A stretch of 64,000 nucleotides of DNA from DAOMOD01 sp035444205 (GCA_035444205.1 DAOMOD010000001.1:1-64000), one strand, 5' to 3'. Counted from the stretch's first letter, positions 42,586-52,479 are shown. Notes: a model not told the origin generated them from the sequence alone. Numbers and translations: made by a program.

Positions 42586-43785
42586 ATGCCCCAGCTCGCC
42601 GCCCGTGTCGGTCGCGCCAAGCCCAGCGCGATCATGGTCATTGCCGAGAAGGCAAAGCGCATGAAGGCCGAGGGTCAGGACATCATCAGTTTCTCGATCG
42701 GCGTGCCCGGATTCCTGCCTGGCCAGCACGTCTACCAGGCGGTGCGCGACGCGCTCGGCAGCGATTCCGGCAGCTACGGTTCCAACCGCGGCCGCGATGA
42801 TCTGCTGGACGCCTTTCTCGCCCACCTCAACGCGCTCGGTCTGCATGGATACACGCGCAGGCAATGCGCGGTGGCCATCGGCGCCAAGCACATGCTCTAC
42901 AACCTGCTGGAGGCGATGCTGGACGAGGGCGACGAGATCGCCTTCGCCACGCCGTACTGGACCAGCTATCTCGATATCGCCGAGATCCTCGGCGCGAAGA
43001 TCCGCCTGCTGCCGTGTCCGCCGGAGCAGGACTACAAGATCCTGCCTGCGCAGCTGGAGGAGGCGCTTGCCGCGAAGCCGCGGGTATTCCTGTTCAACAA
43101 CCCGAACAATCCCACCGGCATGGTCTACACCCGTGAGGAGATCGCCGCACTGGCCGAGGTCATTGCGCGTCACCCCGACACCTGGGTGATCACCGACGAC
43201 ATCTACAACACGATGGTGTTCGACGACGTCGGCTACCACAACTTCGTGCATGTGAAGCCGCAACTGCGCGATCGGGTGGTGTTCGTCGATTCGCTGTCGA
43301 AGACCTATGGCATGCCCGGCTGGCGCGTCGGCCTGATGGCCGGCCCCGAGGCGGTGGCCAATGCCGTGGTGACACTGAACTCGAACCACATCACCAACAT
43401 CCCCGAGATCGTCACCGCCGCCGCGGTGGCCGCATTGAGCGGACCGCAGGACATTCCGCAGGCCAAGTGCAAGGAATTCCAGGCCAAGCGTGACATGGTA
43501 TGCGCCGCGCTGCTGGCGATTCCCGGTGTGGTCTGCCCACGTCCGCAGGGCGCCTTCTATGTGTTCCCCGACATTTCCTGCTCCTTCGGCAGGACCCACA
43601 AGGGCCGTGTCATCGCAAACGACATGGACTTCTGCGCCGCGCTGCTGGAAACCAAGGGCGTCGCCTGCGTGCCCGGTTCTGCCTTCGGCGAAGCACGTGC
43701 CATGCGTATCAGTTACACAGTCGGCCCGGAAGCGCTGGACGAAGGACTGAAGCGCATCCAGGCGTTCTTTGAAGAACTGACCTGA
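42586..43785 (+). CDS. Pyridoxal-phosphate aminotransferase (class I, aspartate type)
   Basis: This 399-aa fold-type I aminotransferase has the substrate-binding IISFSIGVPGF, the FNNPNNPTGMVY motif, ITDDIYN and the PLP Schiff-base Lys239 in DSLSKTYGMPGWRVG, with a C-terminal Arg in RISYTVG. Sequence style fits the class Ib aspartate/aromatic group, and location next to malate dehydrogenase agrees with an oxaloacetate-aspartate role, but the amino donor is not proven. GAAGGA lies upstream of the ATG. Confidence 0.88.
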   Translation: MPQLAARVGRAKPSAIMVIAEKAKRMKAEGQDIISFSIGVPGFLPGQHVYQAVRDALGSDSGSYGSNRGRDDLLDAFLAHLNALGLHGYTRRQCAVAIGAKHMLYNLLEAMLDEGDEIAFATPYWTSYLDIAEILGAKIRLLPCPPEQDYKILPAQLEEALAAKPRVFLFNNPNNPTGMVYTREEIAALAEVIARHPDTWVITDDIYNTMVFDDVGYHNFVHVKPQLRDRVVFVDSLSKTYGMPGWRVGLMAGPEAVANAVVTLNSNHITNIPEIVTAAAVAALSGPQDIPQAKCKEFQAKRDMVCAALLAIPGVVCPRPQGAFYVFPDISCSFGRTHKGRVIANDMDFCAALLETKGVACVPGSAFGEARAMRISYTVGPEALDEGLKRIQAFFEELT

Positions 43786-43853
43786 AGGTCGGCGGTCGGT
43801 GCTTCCCAGGAAACGGTTCGACCACGATTGATCTCATTCGAGGAAAGGCTCCC

Positions 43854-44833
<980 letters not shown>

Positions 44834-44837
<4 letters not shown>

Positions 44838-45433
44838 GCGGACTGTCCTCGATCGCGGTGTTCTGCGGCGCCAAGCCCGGTGCCCACGAGATCCATCGCG
44901 AGGCCATGCGAACGCTGGGACGGGTCATCGCCGAGAGCGGCCGCACGCTGGTGTTCGGCGGCGGCCGCGTCGGCCTGATGGGGGTCGTCGCCGACGCCGC
45001 GCTGGCGGCTGGCGGACGCGCCATCGGCGTGATCCCGCGCAGCATGGTCGAGCGCGAACTGGCGCATACCGGACTGACTGAACTGCACGTGGTCGAATCC
45101 ATGCACGCGCGCAAGGCGATGATGGCCGAGATGTCCGATGCCTTCGTCGCCTGTCCGGGCGGTTTCGGCACGCTCGACGAAGTGTTCGAGGCGCTGACCT
45201 GGACGCAGATCGGCCTGCAACGCAAGCCCTCCGGCTTTCTCGACGTCGAAGGCTTCTTCTCGCTGCTCGGCCAGCAGTTGGACGCCATGCGCGACGCCGG
45301 TTTCATCGAGCCCGCACATCGCGCCATGGTCTGTTTCGAGGCCGACCCGGCGCGGCTGATCGAACGCCTGTCCACCCTGGAACTGCCACCGGTACGCAAG
45401 GAAATGGCAGGACCGATCTCGGTGCAAGGATGA
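44834..45433 (+). CDS. LOG-family protein (cytokinin riboside 5'-monophosphate phosphoribohydrolase-like)
   Basis: This 199-aa protein shows the TIGR00730 signatures SIAVFCGAKPG, VFGGGRVGLMGVVADAAL, VESMHARKAMMAEMSDAF and the catalytic CPGGFGTLDEVFEALTW. LOG proteins release adenine-type bases from nucleoside monophosphates; in bacteria without cytokinin signalling they probably act in nucleotide clean-up. TTG at 44834 overlaps the mdh stop by three bases. Confidence 0.9.
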
Positions 45434-45491
45434 GCGCCCGGCCGGGCCGAAGCCGCAGCCGGCCCCAGGTGTATTCGGTTCCGTAGCAGCC

Positions 45492-45848
45492 ATGGTGGAA
45501 TGCGCATATACCTGCCTGTGGGAGTACGAAGTCTCCGAGGAATGGGTCGAGGTCTTTGAACGGCAGTATGGTCCGGCGGGTGAGTGGGCACGGTTGTTTC
45601 GTCTCTCTCCCGACTACATCGAGACCTTGCTGCTCAAGGACCGAGCCGTTTCCGGCCGCTACCTCACCGTGGATCGCTGGCGCAGCGAGGAGGCATATCG
45701 TGCGTTCAAGTCCGCCTACGCAGTGCAGTACGCGAAGCTGGACAGCGAGTGTGAGCGGTTGACTTCAGCAGAGCGGTCGCTGGGAGCGTTCAGCGAGTTG
45801 TCGTCAGGTCATTCGTTCAGGCCGAACCATCTTCGCGGATCCGCCTGA
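45492..45848 (+). CDS. ABM-like small protein
   Basis: This 118-aa product has the pattern of a dimeric alpha-beta barrel (antibiotic biosynthesis monooxygenase-like): a first strand CAYTCLWEYEV, helix EEWVEVFERQYG, strand ETLLLKD and GRYLTVDRWRSEEAYRAF. The C-terminal tail after about residue 95 is polar and unlike the domain. Function unknown. It lies 58 bp after the LOG gene on the same strand. Confidence 0.75.
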   Translation: MVECAYTCLWEYEVSEEWVEVFERQYGPAGEWARLFRLSPDYIETLLLKDRAVSGRYLTVDRWRSEEAYRAFKSAYAVQYAKLDSECERLTSAERSLGAFSELSSGHSFRPNHLRGSA

Positions 45849-45985
45849 GGAGCTCCGAACCGGCCTTGCCTGAACCGGACTTGTCCCTGCGCTGAACGAG
45901 CGTCTCTGCGCAGCGACAACCTGACTGGAGACGGGATCGCACGCACGTATACTCGCCCGGCCCAGCGATTTCAAAGGAGTGCCCG

Positions 45986-46969
45986 ATGAGTCTGATTCAT
46001 GCTCTCTCAACCCTCGCCCTGATCGCGGCCGGACAGCCTGCCGATACGCCGGCGCCGGTGAATCCCGCCGCCTCGATCAGCGTCGCCCTGGGCGCCGAGC
46101 TGCTTCCCGGTTCGAGTCCGTGGGAATCTCGCGGCCTTCGCGTCGAACGTAGCGAATCGTCGGACTTGCAAACGGACCGGAGGCGACTTCTCGATGTCCT
46201 TTCCGGCTGCTTGGGGGATGCCGGCTGCATCCGTCAGCGCGGTGTCTTCCTGAGGGCGCTTGAGTATCTTCCGGAATCACGTGCAGGAGTCGGTCCGGGC
46301 GATCGGCCAGGCCCAACGCGCTGGTTGTCGGTCGGCAGTGTGTACCGGGTCGGCGACAGGCGGATGCAGCATGAGCTGGAAGCATCGGTGGGTGTGGCTG
46401 GCGCGGCATGGCTGGGTGCTCCATGGCGACACGGGCCGGTAGCCAGCCTGGCGCGGGGCGGTATCCACGGTAGGCCCAGCGCGGCGCTCGCCTATCACGG
46501 CATGTGGAACCTTCAGTCGCTCGAACAGAGAGGCACAGTGTCCGACAATCGCTGGTTCACGCTCGGGCAAACCGTGCGGGTCGAGGCCGGCAACCTGTGG
46601 ACGCATGGGGCCGTCGGCGTCATGGCGCGACTGGGCTACAACATCCAGGATCCCTTGCCCACCAGTGCACACCGCTCGCTCTACGGCACGGCCGATTCGT
46701 TCCAGGACGGCGGCTTCGAAGCCTTCATCTTCGCGGCCGCAGAGCGGCAGTACATGGGCCGCAACCGCCTCATGGCCGCGCACTTGCCGGATTCGTCGGC
46801 GCTGGATCGTCAGGGTTCGCGACTTGAAACCCGCATCGGAGCGCATCTGGGATTCCCGCAGTTTTCGGCGACCTACACCTCGGTGACTCGCTCGAATCCG
46901 CGGTCCAGCATGGGCGGCGCCGAGGAGGACCACGATACCCTGACCATCGCTTTCCGGCCGAGGCGCTGA
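45986..46969 (+). CDS. LpxR-like (DUF2219) outer-membrane protein, N-terminus atypical
   Basis: This 327-aa protein has a weak signal peptide (about 1-20). The C-terminal half resembles LpxR/DUF2219 lipid A 3'-O-deacylase barrels: VEAGNLWTHGAVGVMARLGY, NIQDPLPTS, FEAFIFAAAERQYMGRNRL and FSATYTSVTRSNP. The N-terminal region lacks the ND...YTNG-type segment that carries catalytic residues in active LpxR, so it may not be a deacylase. AAAGGAG lies ahead of the ATG at 45986. A strong hairpin follows the stop. Confidence 0.6.
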   Translation: MSLIHALSTLALIAAGQPADTPAPVNPAASISVALGAELLPGSSPWESRGLRVERSESSDLQTDRRRLLDVLSGCLGDAGCIRQRGVFLRALEYLPESRAGVGPGDRPGPTRWLSVGSVYRVGDRRMQHELEASVGVAGAAWLGAPWRHGPVASLARGGIHGRPSAALAYHGMWNLQSLEQRGTVSDNRWFTLGQTVRVEAGNLWTHGAVGVMARLGYNIQDPLPTSAHRSLYGTADSFQDGGFEAFIFAAAERQYMGRNRLMAAHLPDSSALDRQGSRLETRIGAHLGFPQFSATYTSVTRSNPRSSMGGAEEDHDTLTIAFRPRR

Positions 46970-47000
46970 GTGCAGGGTTGCCTTGGCGGGATCGGCTGCA

Positions 47001-47024
47001 CCCCGGCCCCTTGACGGGCCGGGG
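47001..47024. terminator. Bidirectional terminator-like hairpin
   Basis: CCCCGGCCC (47001-47009) pairs perfectly with GGGCCGGGG (47016-47024) around a six-base loop. It lies between the convergent LpxR-like gene and the large lipoprotein gene. There is no T-run, which is common for high-GC terminators. Confidence 0.65.
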
Positions 47025-47052
47025 TGACCGATGAAGAGCCTGCTGTTCCGGT

Positions 47053-49680
47053 CTATTCGAATCCGTCGGCAAACACGTAGGGGATCACGACCCTGGCCGA
47101 GTCACTGGAAGCAGCGAAGCCCGTCGGCCGCCAGAGAATCGCCATGCCGTCGCTCAGCGCGGCGGAGTTGAACGAGAACTGCACGGCGGTCGTGTCGTTC
47201 TTGTTCAATCCCACGGTGGCCGATGCGCCACCGTTGAGCGCCGGGTCGCCGAAGTCCACGTCGGCGTACTGGAACAGGATTTCGCCCGATCCCTCGAACA
47301 GGAGGGCCTGGAAAGTCACGTGTTCGGAAATGATCGAGCCGGGAAAGTGCGGTCGTTCATGCCATTGCACGACGAACACGCGGTCAGGTGCGGTACCCAG
47401 GGTCTGGTGGTAGACGTTGCCGGTTTCTTCATCCAGGTCGTCCCAGAAGGGGAAGATCGTCAGTGGATGGGCTGCGTTGGGAAGGGCCGTATTGGTGAAG
47501 GCGACATCCCCTGTGGTGGTGGCGAAAAGAATGCCGCCGTTGTTGCCGATCCGCACCAGATTCGACGTCGTTCCGTAGAACGTGAAGGTGAACGGCATGG
47601 TGACGTTGGCTTCGCCGTCGTCGGTCAGGTTGAGGGGCGTGCCGGTTGCGCTGATGTCGATGAAGTCGTAGGGCACCGAAGGGTCGAAGGTGTAGGACAT
47701 GTCCGCGTTGAAGGCGGTCCAGGTCGCCGTGTTGAGGATGGTCGTGGCTGCAACCGTCGCAGCGGTGGTGAAGACCGCCATGCCGGGATCGAGCGAGAAC
47801 GGGAAGTCCGATACCAGCGCGCCCAACGCAGTATCCGCCAGACTGTGCATGTTCAAGGTGACAGGGCCGGTGTTCTCGACGAGGTAGCAGAACGTTACGT
47901 TGGTGCCGGCGTCGACCTCGACGACGTCGGTTGAGGCGCAGACTCCGTCCTCGGTGCCGACCGTCGTGGTCAGGACGATCTCCGGGACGGCGACGAAGCA
48001 ATCGGGGAAAGTGAAGGAACCGATGTAGTTGCCCCAGCGCCCGCTGGGATTGCCGGTAATCTTGCTGTACTCACCCAGATACCAGAAGGTCAGACCGTCG
48101 GGGTCGATGGTCATGCCGCTGTAGTCGCCCCACCGGCGCGGCGCGCCGTCGAAGGCGACATAGTTGATCTCGCCTGCCTTCACCTCGACTTCGGCCTGCA
48201 AGGTTCCCAGGGGATCGCCGCTCTCCCGGCCGCTGACCCAGACCGAAGGGAACATGCTGGCGCTCGACTTGGTGTAGCCCACGGCCATGTCGCCGCAGTG
48301 ATTGGCGGCGACGTCGGGGAAGAACCGGTGATCGCCGTTGCTGGCAAACACGCCGGCCTGGACCAGGGTGGCGGAATCCAGGTCGATCTCCGCCCATTGG
48401 ACGCAGTTGGTCGTGCCGCCACCCGGATTGCAGGACACGGTCATGGCGGTCCAGCCGCGCCCGTTGCGGTACTCGAAATCCAGCACCCGGAAGTCGTTGG
48501 CCTGGATGGTGCCGCCGCCGGATTGCGTCACGTTCACCGGAAAACCTACGGTACCGCCATGGAAGGCCGGCAGATTGAGTACGTTCAGGGTGACGAAGGT
48601 GTTGGCGCCGAACGGGTCGGTCCAGGCATGCAGCGCGACCGTCTGACCGTTGAAGTTGCGGTCGGTAAGGATGTAGTGGGGACCGCTGGTCGGCCACGTA
48701 CCCTGAAGGAAACCATGCAGGTTGATGGGCTGGGGCGTGCTGTCGCCGCCGGTGCTGCGTGTGACCATGGTGGCCGGCGCGCCTGCATACATGGCCACCT
48801 TGTCGAACGCCCAGACGCGCGCCTCCACGAAGCCCGGATTGAACATGTTGGCGCCCATGTAGATGGCGTCGCGGCCGATGCCGGCATGCGGATAGTCGAA
48901 GAACGCCCCGCCGACGTTGGTCGGGAACTGGTAGAGGTGCCAGGCGCCCAGTGGATCGCCGGTCGCCGACACGCCCACGCAATACGCGTTGCCGGCGCCG
49001 TCGGCGGCGATCATGTAGCGGTCGGCTTCCTCGTCATACAGCACGTTGGGATCGAACGGTCCACCCGCGGTGCAGCTGGATCCGCCGAGCGCCGAAAAGA
49101 AGGATGACAACGTAATCGGCCCGACGAGGCTGGTGCCGGACTTGTCGTAGATCTCGAAGGCCACGTTGACCACAGCGATGACGTGGCTGAGACCGACGGC
49201 CAACTCCGGATCGGGCGGCACATTGCCACCACCGCCGCAGCAGTCGTTGAAGTCCAGGCTGTCGAAGCTTGCGCCCGCGACCGGTGCACGCAGGCCAGGA
49301 CCGCTTTGCATCTGATGGACGTTGGGATCGTCCGCGAACCGCATGGCCGCTTCCTGCAGCTCGGCCATCCTTTCCGCGCTGAGCAGACGCTTCTTCCGCT
49401 CCAGGGTGATTTCGCCGCGCAGGAAGCGGTCGAGCTGGCTGTCGCCGGGGTACTCGCGCGCGGGGATGTCGGCCAGTTCGATGGTGACCGGTGCAACGAA
49501 GTCGACGCCGATCGTGTCGTCCCGCCCGGTCGGGGAACCCATGCCGGATGGCGACGCCATCGACGGCACGGCTGCCTTGTCCGTGGAGGAATCCGGTCGC
49601 ACCTGCGACCTGTCCATCCAACAACCTCCCGAAATACACGACGCCAAAACGCCAACCAGTGCAATGCCGACGCGTTTCAT
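47053..49680 (-). CDS. Large exported lipoprotein with a FADGFE C-terminus
   Basis: This 875-aa protein has a lipoprotein-type signal (SCISGGC, Cys22). Its middle is rich in beta strands and glycine/asparagine turns, with SLDFNDCCGGGGNVPPDPEL followed by a propeller-like region. After about residue 560 come a possible CARDF/DUF11-like strand block (VEVDAGTNVTFCYLVENTGP) and a section like TYDFDPSVPYDFIDIS with FYGTTSNLVRIGNNGGILFA. It ends in VIPYVFADGFE, a short acidic-aromatic tail that recurs in secreted proteins of related genera. AAAGGAAAA precedes the ATG at 49680. Function unknown; probably surface-exposed. Confidence 0.8.
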   Translation of the reverse strand: MKRVGIALVGVLASCISGGCWMDRSQVRPDSSTDKAAVPSMASPSGMGSPTGRDDTIGVDFVAPVTIELADIPAREYPGDSQLDRFLRGEITLERKKRLLSAERMAELQEAAMRFADDPNVHQMQSGPGLRAPVAGASFDSLDFNDCCGGGGNVPPDPELAVGLSHVIAVVNVAFEIYDKSGTSLVGPITLSSFFSALGGSSCTAGGPFDPNVLYDEEADRYMIAADGAGNAYCVGVSATGDPLGAWHLYQFPTNVGGAFFDYPHAGIGRDAIYMGANMFNPGFVEARVWAFDKVAMYAGAPATMVTRSTGGDSTPQPINLHGFLQGTWPTSGPHYILTDRNFNGQTVALHAWTDPFGANTFVTLNVLNLPAFHGGTVGFPVNVTQSGGGTIQANDFRVLDFEYRNGRGWTAMTVSCNPGGGTTNCVQWAEIDLDSATLVQAGVFASNGDHRFFPDVAANHCGDMAVGYTKSSASMFPSVWVSGRESGDPLGTLQAEVEVKAGEINYVAFDGAPRRWGDYSGMTIDPDGLTFWYLGEYSKITGNPSGRWGNYIGSFTFPDCFVAVPEIVLTTTVGTEDGVCASTDVVEVDAGTNVTFCYLVENTGPVTLNMHSLADTALGALVSDFPFSLDPGMAVFTTAATVAATTILNTATWTAFNADMSYTFDPSVPYDFIDISATGTPLNLTDDGEANVTMPFTFTFYGTTSNLVRIGNNGGILFATTTGDVAFTNTALPNAAHPLTIFPFWDDLDEETGNVYHQTLGTAPDRVFVVQWHERPHFPGSIISEHVTFQALLFEGSGEILFQYADVDFGDPALNGGASATVGLNKNDTTAVQFSFNSAALSDGMAILWRPTGFAASSDSARVVIPYVFADGFE

Positions 49681-49880
49681 GTGTTTTCCTTTGCCCGGGA
49701 GGGTCGTTAAGTCATGGTTAAGTGCAAGCCCGTCCGGCAGCATACGCCTCGGTTTGTGAAATACAAGTGCGGGTGACAGGGGCCGGGAAGTGCTCGAAAC
49801 GGTGGCCTTCTCCTGCCTGACCTCGTCCCTGTTCTCGGTGTCCCTACGGGTGCCGTTCCGAGCGTCTGCCACGCATGCGC

Positions 49881-49886
49881 TAAAAT
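49881..49886 (+). promoter_or_regulatory. Possible -10 box for prpB
   Basis: TAAAAT sits 28 bases before the prpB ATG; the -35 position has no good match. An activator (PrpR-type) could compensate, but no prpR gene is in the window. Confidence 0.3.
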
Positions 49887-49913
49887 CGTGCGTCTTTGTC
49901 CACGGGAATCGAG

Positions 49914-50801
49914 ATGACACAGCCCTCGCCCGGTGCCTGCTTCCGGGCCGCACTTGCCGCGGAGCGACCGCTGCAGGTGATCGGCGCCATCAACGCCAAC
50001 CACGCGCTGCTGGCCATGCGCGCCGGCTACCGTGCCATCTACCTGTCCGGCGGCGGCGTGGCGGCCTGCTCCCTGGGCATGCCCGATCTCGGCATCAATA
50101 CGCTGGACGACGTGCTCACCGACGTGCGCCGCATCACCGATGTCTGCGACCTGCCGCTGCTGGTCGACATCGATACCGGCTTCGGACCCAGTGCCTTCAA
50201 TATTGCGCGCACGGTCAAGTCGCTGATCAAGTTCGGCGCCGCAGCCTGCCATATCGAGGACCAGGTGGGTGCCAAGCGCTGCGGTCATCGTCCAGGCAAG
50301 GAGATCGTCAGCAGCGAGGAGATGGCCGATCGCGTCAAGGCGGCGGCGGATGCCAGGACCGACCCCGAGTTCTTCCTGATCGCGCGCACCGATGCCATTG
50401 CCGTACATGGTGTCGACGCCGCCATCGAACGCGCCATCGCCTGTGTCGAGGCCGGCGCCGACGGCATTTTCGCCGAGGCGGCCTACGATCTCGACACCTA
50501 CCGCCGCTTCGTCGACATGGTGAAGGTGCCGGTGCTGGCCAACATCACCGAGTTCGGCCAGACCCCGCTTTTCACTCGCGACGAACTGGCCTCCGTTGGC
50601 GTCGCCATCCAGCTCTTCCCTCTATCGGCCTTTCGTGCAATGAACAGGGCGGCCGAAGCGGTGTATACCTCGATTCGCCGCGACGGCCACCAGATGGCGG
50701 TGCTCGACACCATGCAGACCCGCGAGGAGCTGTATGAGCGGATCGGGTACCACGAGTATGAGCGGCATCTGGATGCGTTGTTTACGAAGGGCAGGGCCTA
50801 G
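49914..50801 (+). CDS. prpB: 2-methylisocitrate lyase
   Basis: PrpB cleaves 2-methylisocitrate to pyruvate and succinate in the propionate-degrading methylcitrate cycle. The 295-aa protein shows GAINANHALLAMRAGYRAIY, DIDTGFG (metal site), the active-site loop VGAKRCGHRPGKE and IARTDA. The start is ATG 49914 (a TTG at 49896 is less likely). The last codons and the TAG stop are part of the first heptamer of the repeat element that follows, so the extreme C-terminus may have been rewritten by the repeat. Confidence 0.94.
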   Translation: MTQPSPGACFRAALAAERPLQVIGAINANHALLAMRAGYRAIYLSGGGVAACSLGMPDLGINTLDDVLTDVRRITDVCDLPLLVDIDTGFGPSAFNIARTVKSLIKFGAAACHIEDQVGAKRCGHRPGKEIVSSEEMADRVKAAADARTDPEFFLIARTDAIAVHGVDAAIERAIACVEAGADGIFAEAAYDLDTYRRFVDMVKVPVLANITEFGQTPLFTRDELASVGVAIQLFPLSAFRAMNRAAEAVYTSIRRDGHQMAVLDTMQTREELYERIGYHEYERHLDALFTKGRA

Positions 50802-50967
50802 GGCCTAGGTCTTGGGGCCAAGGGCCTAGGGCCTAGGGCCTAGGGGAAAAGCCCGCTAGTGCACCCCGCTGTCGCTGTCTGCCGACCTTGCGATGTACCG
50901 AGCCCCTTGGTTGAAAAAATAGCGCATCGAACTTGTCATCCCTAGGCCCTAGGCCCTAGGCCCTAGG
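50793..50967. repeat. Composite heptamer element, copy 2 (GGGCCTA family), inside the prpBC operon
   Basis: Seven units of AGGGCCT (50793-50844, two of them degenerate) are followed by a core of about 95 bp and four inverted CCCTAGG units (50940-50967). Read on the minus strand, the core begins ATGACAAG, contains TTCGATGCGC and ends GCGGGCTTTTCCCC, matching copy 1 at 25939-26123. It fills nearly the whole prpB-prpC gap of 186 bp. Confidence 0.9.
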
Positions 50968-50987
50968 CTCTACTCAGGAGCATCGCC

Positions 50988-52139
50988 ATGACCGAACCCA
51001 GCAACCTCCCGAAGCCCAAGAAATCCGTCGCCCTCTCCGGCACGCCCGCAGGCAACACCGCCCTTTGCACCGTCGGGCGTACCGGCAACGATCTGTCCTA
51101 CCGTGGCTATGACATCGCCGACCTGGCCAACCAGGCGTGTTTCGAGGAGGTGGCGCATCTGCTGGTGCACGGCACGCTGCCGAGCGCCGACCAGTTGCGT
51201 GCGTACAAGGTCAAGCTGAAGCGGCTGCGCGGCCTGCCTGCGATCGTGCAGGAGGCGCTTGAGCTGATTCCCGCGTCGGCGCACCCGATGGACGTGATGC
51301 GTACCGGTTGTTCGCTGCTGGGTACCGTACTGCCGGAGGCGCATGACCACAATGTGCAGGGCGCACGCGATATCGCCGACCGGCTGATGGCGAGCTTCGG
51401 CTCGATGCTGCTGTACTGGTGGCATTTCACGCGCAGCGCGCGTCGTATCGACGTGGAGACCGACGACGATTCCATCGCCGCGCATTTCCTCAACCTTCTG
51501 CATGGCGAACCGCCGAGTGAGAGCCATGCGCGTGCGCTGGACCAGTCGCTGATCCTCTACGCCGAGCACGAGTTCAACGCCAGCACCTTCGCCGCGCGCG
51601 TGATCGCCGGTACCGGTTCGGACATGTTCTCCTGCATCAGCGGTGCCATCGGTGCGCTGCGCGGACCCAAGCATGGCGGCGCCAACGAAGTGGCGATGGA
51701 AATCATCGCCCGCTACGCATCGGCCGACGAGGCCGAGACCGACATCCGCGAGCGGGTAGGGCGCAAGGAAATCATCATCGGATTCGGCCATCCGGTTTAC
51801 ACCATCGGTGACCCGCGCAATCCGATCATCAAGGAGATTTCGCGCAGGCTCTGTGCGGAGGGCGGCAATGAGACGCTGTTCAGGGTCTCCGAGCGCATCG
51901 AGACGCTGATGATGGACCTCAAGAAGATGTTCCCCAACCTGGATTGGTACAGCGCCTCCAGCTACCACATGATGGGCGTGCCTACGCCCATGTTCACGCC
52001 ACTGTTCGTGATTTCACGGACGTCAGGCTGGTGCGCGCACGTGATCGAGCAGCGCATCGACGGCAAGATCATCCGCCCCAGCGCCCAATACATTGGCCCC
52101 GATGATCGCCAATTCGTCCCACTCGACAAGCGCGGCTGA
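50988..52139 (+). CDS. prpC: 2-methylcitrate synthase
   Basis: PrpC condenses propionyl-CoA with oxaloacetate. The 383-aa citrate-synthase-fold protein has LSYRGYDIADLA, the catalytic His in ISGAIGALRGPKHGGAN, IGFGHPVYTIGDPRN and the Asp/Arg region SGWCAHVIEQRIDGKIIRPS. Its C-terminus, YIGPDDRQFVPLDKRG, is encoded in a segment that is tandemly duplicated just downstream. prpB is upstream across a heptamer element. acnD, prpF and prpR are not seen. Confidence 0.94.
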   Translation: MTEPSNLPKPKKSVALSGTPAGNTALCTVGRTGNDLSYRGYDIADLANQACFEEVAHLLVHGTLPSADQLRAYKVKLKRLRGLPAIVQEALELIPASAHPMDVMRTGCSLLGTVLPEAHDHNVQGARDIADRLMASFGSMLLYWWHFTRSARRIDVETDDDSIAAHFLNLLHGEPPSESHARALDQSLILYAEHEFNASTFAARVIAGTGSDMFSCISGAIGALRGPKHGGANEVAMEIIARYASADEAETDIRERVGRKEIIIGFGHPVYTIGDPRNPIIKEISRRLCAEGGNETLFRVSERIETLMMDLKKMFPNLDWYSASSYHMMGVPTPMFTPLFVISRTSGWCAHVIEQRIDGKIIRPSAQYIGPDDRQFVPLDKRG

Positions 52140-52173
52140 TCGAAGACGATCCCGCCCAATGCGTGCTCCCCTT

Positions 52174-52189
52174 CTCCCGCTTGCGGGAG
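52174..52189. terminator. prpC terminator-like hairpin, copy 1
   Basis: CTCCCGC-TT-GCGGGAG lies within CTCCCCTTCTCCCGCTTGCG and continues to ...GAGAGGGATGGGGAG, giving an extended C-rich/G-rich stem 35 bp after the prpC stop. Confidence 0.6.
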
Positions 52190-52288
52190 AGGGATGGGGA
52201 GAGGGGGTTGGCCCCGATGATCGCCAATTCGTCCCACTCGACAAGCGCGGCTGATCGAAGACGATCCCGCCCAATGCGTGCTCCCCTT

Positions 52289-52304
52289 CTCCCGCTTGCG
52301 GGAG
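52289..52304. terminator. prpC terminator-like hairpin, copy 2
   Basis: This is an exact copy of the hairpin at 52174-52189, created by the 115-bp tandem duplication. Confidence 0.6.
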
Positions 52305-52384
52305 AGGGATGGGGAGAGGGCAAGCCGGCCGCGACGATCGTTTCTACATGCCGCCGAAAAATCGCGGCCGATGGCACGCCTCTT

Positions 52385-52418
52385 CGGGTCGCGGCTTTCG
52401 CCGCTCCTACAGAGGTCG
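52385..52418 (-). repeat. Single REP-like hairpin F
   Basis: A reverse element GTCGCGGCTTTCGCCGCTCC + TACAG of the GCGGC-stem class lies in the 340-bp prpC-antiporter gap. Apart from this and the duplication, the gap shows no gene. Confidence 0.8.
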
Positions 52419-52479
52419 GCGTCGCAAACGGCGCAGCACGTTGTAGGATTCCGGCTCCTGTCGTTTTCCGGAGCCGCCG

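Larger units (their letters stand above)
52095..52319. repeat. 115-bp tandem duplication of the prpC 3' end and hairpin
   Basis: The first copy begins at 52095 inside prpC (GGCCCCGATGATCGCC) and runs through the stop codon and the CTCCCGC-TT-GCGGGAG hairpin. The second copy starts at 52210, 115 bp later, and stays essentially identical for about 110 bp. The second copy contains a decayed-looking but intact 15-codon tail of prpC with its stop. Confidence 0.95.
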
